A DNA stretch of 64,000 bases from Agarophyton chilense (taxonomy: Eukaryota > Rhodophyta > Florideophyceae > Gracilariales > Gracilariaceae): assembly GCA_030374765.1 (NCBI GenBank), contig JARGXX010000079.1, positions 620,001 through 684,000 of the forward strand, written 5' to 3'. The translations under genes were made by a program, and so were the position numbers. Under the pieces are notes generated by a model, which had not been told where the DNA came from, did not search any database, and was given only the letters and a program-made list of their open reading frames with translations. Shown here one piece after another: positions 55,420-64,000 of this stretch (positions are counted from its first letter, which is position 1; the number at the start of each line of letters is the position of its first letter).

Positions 55420-57721
55420 TCACTGGGGCGGCGCAGAAGTAACTCCCTCGTCGTCATTGGAACCTGCAGGAGCGAAACCGGGATTAGGGTCACCCGAGGA
55501 GCCCACTGGACCACCCGAATCGACCCCAGCGAGCCGAGCACGCTTCTTCGGCGGGGATTCTCCTGAGGAACTATTGTCACAATCGGAAACCTCCCGGTCA
55601 CTCAAATTGAGACCATATCGGGCATCCAAATCGGCAGTAATCCTCTGGGACATCGCCTGCGCATTCTGCTTCAGGATATTGACCATGGCGGTCTTCAGGT
55701 CCTGACACTGTTGGACAACCGCGGCGTAGCGAGCCGAGCTACGCGCCCAGGAGCAATCATTCCCTCAGGACTGTCGCAATGTCCATCGAGGCCGTGACAC
55801 CAACGGTACGGCAGACATGGCGGAGATCCGCGGCGACAGCCGTGACTGAAGCAGAAAAGTGGACCAACGGAGAGGACGGAGCGATGTCGACGCCCCCGGT
55901 GGACGTCTGAGCAAGTGCCTTGCCTACAGGACTTTCGGTGTCGACAGTAACCTCGCCAGGAGGAATAATCACTTGGGCGACGGGGGGTTGTTACGAGAGC
56001 TCATCCTGAGGAGCAGCGCCCGGAGGAGCTGAAGGGGGACAACCGGTCGGCAATACAACGGCGGACTCAACCGGAGGATGAACGCCCTCCACGGGTAAGA
56101 CGAAGGGATCTTCACCAAAGGATTCTCCGTCGGACATACCATTAGGAACCAACGGCGCGGCTTCCACATCAGGTTCGAAGCAAAGAGGATCCAAACCAAT
56201 GGCCTTCGGGTAATAGTCGGGCACATGACGCCTCGGAATGTCCGATGGTTGATTCCTCAAGGGCTTGGCGGGATAGGCACGGGCGTCGTCCCGACCCTAC
56301 AAATGCAGCGAAATCGGCGTGAATGAGTCGGTATCCCAGTCATACCAAAGGTACCCGGGAGTCTTGCCCCACTCCACCTGTAGGACATGAACCAAAAGGA
56401 CCTTTGTCTCCTCGACATCGAACTGGGTCCCACGGACGATGTTCTGTATGCCCAGGTTCCTTAGGAAACGGATCATGATGTTCGGGTGCGGGATTAGGCG
56501 ACCTCGAGGACCGGCTATGTTCTCATCGTACCACACCCTGCAATCCTCCGAACGGACATTACCATGGATTCCTTATTTAGCGGTATCAAGAAAGGCCATA
56601 AGGGATATCACGCCGAACTCGACGAAGAGCACATGCCAGGACAACCAAGACCTTCGGTCATGGTCAGCGCCCATGAGTTGGGACGAGTGGTACACCAACA
56701 CGGGCGGCGTGGGACCCAGAAGGAGCGGCGAGACACGCCAATACACGGCCCATTGGTTCTCATCATCATGGGGTAGGGAAAGGTACGACGGAAGGCGTTT
56801 GTCCGCGCTCATGTCGTGGAACTCCACTTGGTGCCAACAAAAGAAGAACCCCAAGGATTGAAGCAGACGACCATCGGGCTCGTGCATCTCGTTCCAACAG
56901 ACCCGGTTGGACATCCAGAGTAATTGGTCGTACGGTGGCCGGAAGCAAATAAGCGCCAAGAGGTTATGACCAGCCGGAGGAAAGCGCACATGAGGTGAGA
57001 TGAAGTACGTGTATAGGTCCACAAGGAGTTTGTTCACGCTGAACTGGTAGTAGGCTTCTTCCTCGCAGCGGACGTACGGCATGTCCGTTTGGGCGAGTGT
57101 GCGACATCGCGTCGCCGAACGCGGATCCACAGGACAATGCTACCATCGGTTATACCCCGAGACGCTGCGCGCGTTCTTGCTGCCCCTCCGGAAGTCGGGT
57201 ATCTTGGCAAACCTTCGGGCGTCGAGATACATGTTGCCAAACCTTTGGTATTCTTCCACTGAGGACGGAAGAACGGCATGACGCACTGCCCGCGGGTTTC
57301 ATCCGATGGTATGGTCATAGCAGTCCCCCGGTCGCTCGTAGGCCACTTTATATCCCGAAAAGCTCCTCCCTGGGTTGTTTGAGGTCATGGTAGCGTTCGC
57401 CCCAGGGTGGTCCGCCGGTAAATAGATGGGAGAGCCGGTGGAGGCGACATAGTCCGAAGGAAGTACGGCGTATTCGGTGGGCTTATAAGGTGATTTCGGC
57501 ATCGCGCGCAACCAATGGAAAGGTACCACGAGGAAAAGGCGAAGTAACGGAGTTGACCCGAACGGACTGACAGGCGTAAACCACGTGGACGAAGCGCGGA
57601 GGGTCGCCAAGGGAAGAACGAAGACGAAGGAAGAACCCAATGGACCGTCTGGGCAACGCCATGCGAGTAATATGCCGGCGATGCACCTATAGCCAGCCCT
57701 CACGGCGCGTGGCAGTTTCAA
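55420..57721 (-). pseudogene. Gyp-4a antisense ORF, broken
   Basis: Antisense to pol, from about 190 bp inside the 3' LTR to 183 bp from the pol end, in several open stretches. Shared blocks with the Gyp-2 antisense product are DMPYVRCEE (Gyp-2 DLPYVRIEP), TPPVLVYHSS (Gyp-2 TPPVLAYFGS) and a VRGTQFDVEET stretch (Gyp-2 VEGTDYIVKDL). Function unknown. Confidence 0.6.
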
Positions 57722-57912
57722 TCCTTAGGTAAATTTATTGCTTTTCGGCGCTAATGGTCAGCTCACGCATCCCCGCATCCCCACAGGCGGTTACAACGCG
57801 ACATACCGTCGCACCCAATGGTACCGGGAGCAATGAAATGCACGCGTCCCCTGGGGCAGTTATGAAACCATCTGCAGTTCTCCGGGACGGTCGAATCCTA
57901 GGGAGGGAGATA

Positions 57913-58355
57913 TGAAAAGGAGCGATAATAACGGTTGAGCCCGGTAAGCTGCCGGGCCTTGAAGGATCTTGCAAGTGACACGTGTAGGGGTCGACCTCAG
58001 GTGGACTCATGTAGATAATTATTTCAATTTAATTAGTGTAATAGATTAACACTACAGCGCCAGGGAGATGTCAGCGCCTCACCAGTACTATTTACTTGGC
58101 TCGAGTGACGCTTCTCCCTTAGAGTACGGTAGGCACCGCTAGGATACTAAATAACCCCTTTGGTATATTAGTTCCACCCTTTGTTCTTCAAGCCATCGTT
58201 TCCGGAGCTCCAACCTGTAGGACTACGCAGTAAACGCCAGCCCATTGCACCAAGTACTCTGGCAGTGCCGCCGTCAAGGATTCGAACCTTAGTACCCGCT
58301 CTACCACGCTACCATCGGTCGAGACCCGTGCGCTGACTTAACCCGTCATTGCGTT
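57913..58355 (+). repeat. Gyp-4a 3' LTR
   Basis: Direct repeat of the 5' LTR. Its outer edge is followed by a 47-bp Cop-1-like piece instead of a target duplication. Confidence 0.85.
58278..58314 (-). promoter_or_regulatory. tRNA-like A/B-box module in Gyp-4 LTR, antisense
   Basis: On the minus strand TAGCGTGGTAGAGCGG (A-box-like, 58296-58311) is followed 7 nt later by GGTTCGAATCC (perfect B box, 58278-58288) with an AAGG/CCTT T-arm stem. The anticodon arm is missing. Also present, less perfect, in the 5' LTR. Confidence 0.5.
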
Positions 58356-58402
58356 CTGATGATGGTATGCTTGGATTCAATGGCATTTTTCGCATGGCGG
58401 CG
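58356..58402 (-). repeat. 47-bp Cop-1-like filler at the Gyp-4a/4b junction
   Basis: Matches 48048-48094 (Cop-1 integrase, AKNAIESKHTII) with two differences. Bounded by the Gyp-4a 3' LTR on the left and by Gyp-4b on the right. Confidence 0.8.
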
Positions 58403-61400
58403 GTTTCCAAAGGAACCTGGGCATACAGAACATCGTCCGTGGGACCCAGTTCGATGTCGAGGAGACAAAGGTCCTTTTGGTTCATTTCCTACAGGTGGAG
58501 TGGGGCAAGACTCCCGGGTACCTTTGGTATGACTGGGATACCGACTCATTCACGCCGATTTCGCTGCATTTGTAGGGTCGGGACGACGCCCGTGCCTATC
58601 CCGCCAAGCCCTTGAGGAATCAACCATCGGACATTCCGAGGCGTCATGTGCCCGACTATTACCCGAAGGCCATTGGTTTGGATCCTCTTTGCTTCGAACC
58701 TGATGTGGAAGCCGCGCCGTTGGTTCCTAATGGTATGTCCGACGGAGAATCCTTTGGTGAAGATCCCTTCGTCTTACCCGTGGAGGGCGTTCATCCTCCG
58801 GTTGAGTCCGCCGTTGTATTGCCGACCGGTTGTCCCCCTTCAGCTCCTCCGGGCGCTGCTCCTCAGGATGAGCTCTCGTAACAACCCCCCGTCGCCCAAG
58901 TGATTATTCCTCCTGGCGAGGTTACTGTCGACACCGAAAGTCCTGTAGGCAAGGCACTTGCTCAGACGTCCACCGGGGGCGTCGACATCGCTCCGTCCTC
59001 TCCGTTGGTCCACTTTTCTGCTTCAGTCACGGCTGTCGCCGCGGATCTCCGCCATGTCTGCCGTACCGTTGGTGTCACGGCCTCGATGGACATTGCGACA
59101 GTCCTGAGGGAATGCTTGCTCCTGGGCGCGTAGCTCGGCTTGCTACGCCGCGGTTGTCCAACAGTGTCAGGACCTGAAGACCGCCATGGTCAATATCCTG
59201 AAGCAGAATGCGCAGGCGATGTCCCAGAGGATTACTGCCGATTTGGATGCCCGATATGGTCTCAATTTGAGTGACCGGGAGGTTTCCGATTGTGACAATA
59301 GTTCCTCAGGAGAATCCCCGCCGAAGAAGCGTGCTCGGCTCGCTGGGGTCGATTCGGGTGGTCCAGTGGGCTCCTCGGGTGACCCTAATCCCGGTTTCGC
59401 TCCTGCAGGTTCCAATGACGACGAGGGAGTTACTTCTGCGCCGCCCCAGTGACTCCTGTTGGTGTTCGAAGCGCTTCCGTGGATCTTGAGGTTTTACCGA
59501 GGGCTGTTAGGTCTCTGTTAGTTACTCGAGTAAGGTTAATAAAGTAGTCCTTGTGCTTTCCCAAGGTCTTTCTTGTATCTCAAATGTGCGTGCCCCGGGA
59601 CGGCGTCCTATCTTGAGAGCGTCCCGGGTCACCCTCAGGTGTCTCCGAAGGACTGACTTTGTTCCCTGATGCAGGAGCTACGACAAACCGTCGTGCTCCG
59701 TCGAACCGTCGTGTCCGGAGCCGGTTTGGGAGGCGTTTTGGGATTATTCGGGCCAATGGTTAGATTAATCGTACCAATGGTTGCCCCCTCCTGAAGGCCG
59801 CGCTCCGAGTGGCTGATTCTACGCCAATAGTGGGCGATAAAAGTAACGGGAATGGTTTGAGGTTCTTGCCAAGTATCTTCCTCGGGTGTGTAGCAGAAGC
59901 AACGGACGCGATAGCGCATAGTTCCGTCTTCTCCCGTACCGGCGGAGATGATGCGCTCAATCAAATATTCCGGTGGTATTTATCCTCCGGAAGGAGAGTG
60001 TGGTCCATAAGAGCGAATCTATCGGAGTTGGTTGGGAGCGATGGGTCATAGTAGTTGGCATTGACCATCGTGTCCAAGGGGCTAGTCGATTCCTCGGGAA
60101 CTGCCTTAGGGGGTGTGGAGACTTGAGTGTGGACCTGAGGTCGTGGTGATTCCGTTGGGCTAGGGGGCTGGGACGTTCGTGGTCCGGAGGAACTGGGAGC
60201 TCGTGTCACGCGGTCCATAGACACAGTGTCCTGTAGGCCGTGAATGAGTAAAGTGATGGTGTGATCATTGGCCTTAAGGACTTTTTATAGTCCCGTAGAG
60301 CGGGGTAAGAGCTTCTGCGTAGTGTCCTATAGTTCGTCACTATCCATCGGTAGCCGGTCCAGGTAAACCAGATCTCCTTTCCCCAAAGGTCGGTTTGTTC
60401 CAAATGGCTTTGTCGAAGTTGGACTGGTAGCGCCGTTGGGCTTTGGTTAGTACAGTTCTGGCAGATTGGAGAATGCGGTCAATGCGTCGGCGCGAGTAGC
60501 GCTTCGCCTGGGTAGGAGTCATCCCTTCGGTTATGTCCTGGGGTATGATAGACTCCTGAAGGTCAACAGCTATCGGCGGCGGCGCTCTAGTTAGCGTTAA
60601 GTCGAAAGGTGTTGTCCCTGTGGAAGAGTGCACGTGCGTGTTGTAGACATAAACCAGTGGCTCAACGTATTCGTCCCAGTCCAATTGGTGCTCCGAAACG
60701 TAGTGCGCCAATCGTTCCAGAAGGGTGCGGTTGAAGCGTTTGGCTTGGCCATTGGTTTGCGGGTGGTACGCCGTGGTGGTCACATGTTTGGTACCTAAGG
60801 TGGCACAGACATGCGAGAAGAATTTGGATACAACCTGGCTGCCGTTATCGGTAAGGAGGTAGAGTGGCATGCCATATGGATATACCCAGTGGGACAAGAA
60901 GGCCGTGGCGATATCCGTGGCCGTTGTATTTCCTAGGGGTAGGGCTCGGGTAAGTTTGGTAAACCTATCGGGTGTAACCAAAACAAACTGTTACCCGTAG
61001 GAAGACTTAGGCAAAGGCCCAAGTATATCCATCGCGACAAATTCCATTGGACCTGCGGCGGGGAAGAGCTTCAGTTTGGCCTGATGGTTGGCGCGAGACC
61101 CTCGGATCTGTGCGCACAATGCACAGTTCCGTGCGGTTTGCCATAGGTCCCGCGCCATTAGTGGCCAGTAGAAGAACTTCCTTAGGGTCTGGTACATTCG
61201 TCGGCCTCCAGGATGGCCACCCAAGTGGGGGAAATGGGCGAGGTATACGAATCGCGCCCTTAGCGAAGTTGGTATTACCCGTTGTAGTGCGCCATCCAGC
61301 GGTGAGCGGCGACATAGTAGTCCAAATCGTTCATAGTCGAACAGGCATCCTGGGGTTCCTACCAATTAGGCTGTTTCCTTGCAGGATTCGTCTTCGACCT

Positions 61401-64000
61401 GCGCCTGTAGGAGTTCCTCAATAGTTATAGGGAGCAGCTCTTTTTCCTCTGGGGTTATCGCATTAACCTGAGGTCGTGCCGAATTGGGCGGTACGGTCTC
61501 CCAGTCCAATAGGTATACTTCGTTCTTCTTTACCTCAGGATCCTCAGATTGCACCTTACCCATAAGGTCATCTGTTTCCGTGTAGTCCTGAGGTCCATCA
61601 TCTGTAAAGGGGGTGGGAATTAGGTCGTCCAATTTAATGTCATCAGTTCCGTCGGTGATGATTCGCGACAGGGCATCTGCTGCCTGGTGCTTGATGCCTG
61701 GCCTATAGGTTATCTCGTAGTCATATTCTGACAGACTGAGGCGCCACCTAGCGAGTCGACTCGATGCATCGGTCATATTGAGTAGCCAGCGGAGTGAGTC
61801 ATGGTCTGTTCTAATGGTAAACCTGGTTCCCTCGAGGTACGGACGGAGTGTCAATACGGACCATACGAGGGCTAGACATTCCTTTTCGGTCGTACTGTAG
61901 TTTCGCTCCACGCTGGTGAGCGTTCTGCTCCAGTAGCCAATAGGTCGATAGTCCTCCGGTGACTCCTGATCCTGTAGAAGGGCACAACCCACTTGGACAT
62001 CAGACGCATCTGTGTCCAGGACGAAAGGCCTATTGGGCTTTGGGAAGGCCAATGTGGGTGGGTTCAGCAATTTGTCCTTTAGGGTCTGAAATGCTTCGTA
62101 CTGGTCGTCCGTAAGGGCTTCGAACTCCGAAGGTGTTCCTTTCTTCAGCATCGCGTTGAGAGGGGCTGAGATCTTGGCAAACCCTTGGACAAACCGTCGA
62201 GAAACGTTGCACAAGCCCACGAAGGATCGTAGTTAGGTGTGGGTCCTAGGAGGCTTAGCCTGGCGAATCGCATTCGTTGTCCGTGTGGCCACCTTTAGCT
62301 TTCCTGGGAGGACGACGTGACCGAGATATTCCACCCAGGCCTGGTAGAAAGCGCATTTGCGGAGTTTCAGTGTTACTCCAGCGTCCTGTAGGATTGTTAG
62401 CACCTTCTTCACGTGGTGAAAGTGTTCCTTTACGGTCCGTGAGAAGATTGTAACGTCATCCAAATAGACCAGAGCGAACTTCCATTTGGCTCTGGACAGT
62501 ATAATGTACACAACCCGTTGGAACGTGGCTGGTGCATTTTTTAAACCAAAGGGCATACGAATAAATCTGAACAGACCTTCATGGGTGATAAAGGTTGTCA
62601 GCGCTCTCGCATCTTCGTCCAAAGGGATTTGCCAATATCTGGAGTTAGCGTCCAGTGTGGTAAATACGACAGCTTCGCCTAAGGAATCCAGGCAGTCGTC
62701 CATGCGGGGTATCGGGTATGAGCCCCTCTTGGTTACTGCGTTCAGCTTCCTGTAGTCGACACAGAACCTGACGGAGCCATCTTTCTTCGCCACGAGGGCA
62801 AGGGGACTTGCCCATTCGGATTGGTTTGGAGGCGCCGGCTCTATGACTTGCGCTTTGCGCATCTGGTCCATCCGATCGGCGACAATTTCGCTACCCTTTA
62901 GGCCGGTACGGTATGGGTGCTGGAACTGTGGTCTAGCATCATGTTGAAGGTCAATGCGGTATGTAGTGGCTCTGATTGTGCCCAATCTACCTGACCACAT
63001 GGCCTGGTATTCCCTGAGGAGATCAAGTACCTGGGGCCTATAGGATTCGAAGTCTTCGCCGATGGCGACCGTCCCCTCCCAAGAGTCGACGTCCTCGTCG
63101 GGAGTTTGCGTCGCAAGATTATCCATTTGGGCTTTCATAATAGCCACGGGCGCGGGTAGAGTGAAACCAATCAATCACTGTACTTTTAGGTAACCGCACG
63201 GGTTTATCTCGGAAGTTGCTGATTGTGACCAAAAAGGAGCTCTTGGGTTGGATGTCCATTACTCCATTGGCCATCAAGGTTAGGTTCTTCAGAACCGTTT
63301 TCGGGTGGTTCTGAATTATTACGAGACCGGAGGACTGGGAATGGACCTATATAGCGATTTGGGTCATCGGCGATATCGTTATGGTCTTTGACAGACGAAC
63401 CTTATTGGACTTCATGTTTTCGGAGACAGCCGCTCGTTTGCGGTTAGCTTCTAGCCCTGGGGTTGAAGCAGTTATGGAGATGGAAGGTGCGCAGTAGAAT
63501 GCGACTTTCCTAAGGGCTGGATAAATGGGCTTAATGTATCGGTCGGTAAAGGAGGTCCCTAGGATTGCCTCGGCGCCCAAGTTAGGATACACAAGAAACC
63601 ACGTGCGGACTTTGAATTGTCCTGCCTGGAGGTAAAGTGGTACTATCACTTTAATGTCCACTTGTCTACGAGACGCATCGGTAATCCTTCGGGTCTTCCT
63701 TCCCTGAACGAAATCTTGCCAGCCCAGTGGGAGCAGCTTAGGATGGACCAAGTTGGGACCCGCGCCTGAGTCCAATACAGCTGTGGTCACTCGAGAGTTG
63801 TTGGAACGAAGTCCTACGGTTACTCGAACTTTATAGTTCTCTTTCCAGAGGATACAGACGGGGTCGTTACTGTGTTCCAAGTGTGGTTCATCCTGAGTGG
63901 TCCATTGTGGGTGGTTTGTATTGGGAGGGGAGGAGCTCTTTGGCTCATGACCGTCCAATTGGTTGAGTCAGGGGCTTAAAGAGGGAGGATTTGCCTGGAG
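58403..64000 (-). mobile_element. Gyp-4b: inverted partial copy of Gyp-4
   Basis: Reverse complement of 50872-56469, running off the window end. Every paired feature I compared gives the same coordinate sum (114872), so the arms have no net insertions or deletions. Only scattered base differences are seen. It holds pol (59635-63958, minus), the inner part of the antisense ORF (58403-59452, plus), and no LTR in the window. It shares the same overall pattern of breaks as Gyp-4a. Confidence 0.88.

Larger units (their letters stand above)
48118..58355 (+). mobile_element. Gyp-4a: Ty3/gypsy element with two LTRs and antisense ORF
   Basis: 10.2-kb plus-strand element inserted in Cop-1. LTRs 48118-48557 and 57913-58355 start TGAAA and carry GCGATAATAACGGTTGAGCC. 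Primer-binding site at 48559; purine tract AGGGAGGGAGATA precedes the 3' LTR. Order: gag, protease, RT, RNase H, integrase, chromodomain, antisense ORF. Sense and antisense genes are broken in about ten or more places together. No matching target duplication is visible. Its middle part is duplicated in inverted orientation as Gyp-4b. Confidence 0.88.

Noticed and set aside
1-64000. CRISPR arrays, rRNA, complete tRNA genes, bacterial operons
   Set aside because: None found; repeats present are LTRs, TIRs and tRNA-like modules without a full cloverleaf.

Overview
This window reads as nuclear DNA of a photosynthetic eukaryote, most likely a red alga (inference). The left end carries compact, intron-poor genes for RNA polymerase II subunit RPB11, coproporphyrinogen III oxidase with a plastid-targeting-like N-terminus that holds an early Phe, and a plant-type glutaminyl cyclase. 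Fragments of a cyanobacterial-type enoyl-ACP reductase and a plastid NifU-like protein lie further right. Two introns, one in RPB11 and one proposed in a HOOK-like gene, use a GTATGT donor. There are no bacterial operons, RNA genes or CRISPR arrays.

Layout. 1-4776: three clear host genes and one weak ORF. 4777-6940: nothing recognised. 6946-9000: Gyp-1, an old, heavily broken Ty3/gypsy chromovirus relic on the minus strand. 9010-48117: a nest of insertions. Cop-1 (Ty1/copia, 9010-9861 and 46169-48117) is split by Gyp-2 (Ty3/gypsy, 10608-24143 plus the rest of its 5' LTR at 46032-46168). Gyp-2 is itself hit by a pogo/Tigger transposon (17516-20044) in its RT region and by Gyp-3 (24144-46031, 5-bp target duplication ACTAC) in its 5' LTR. 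The leader of Gyp-3 is split by an 11-kb element with 39-bp terminal inverted repeats (TIR-11k, 33829-44825). TIR-11k carries an adenine-methyltransferase relic, a PhyH-like fragment, a HOOK-like coiled-coil gene, a second copia relic (Cop-2), a NifU-like fragment and a FabI fragment. 48118-58355: Gyp-4a, a Ty3/gypsy element with both LTRs. 58403-64000: Gyp-4b, an inverted near-identical copy of the middle of Gyp-4a.

The most striking result is that three distinct Ty3/gypsy families (Gyp-2, Gyp-3, Gyp-4) share an unusual layout. A large antisense ORF lies between the 3' LTR and pol, is read inward from the 3' LTR, and ends 160-185 bp from the end of pol. The three antisense products resemble one another (PYVR/PYLC, WWE and PPVLxY blocks) and I recognise no known domain in them. 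The three families also share almost the same primer-binding site. The LTRs of Gyp-3 and Gyp-4 contain tRNA-like modules with B-box sequences.

The other main result is TIR-11k, which looks like a DNA transposon that moved already decayed host gene fragments as one unit. Family names such as Gyp-2 or TIR-11k are local labels. No database search could be run.
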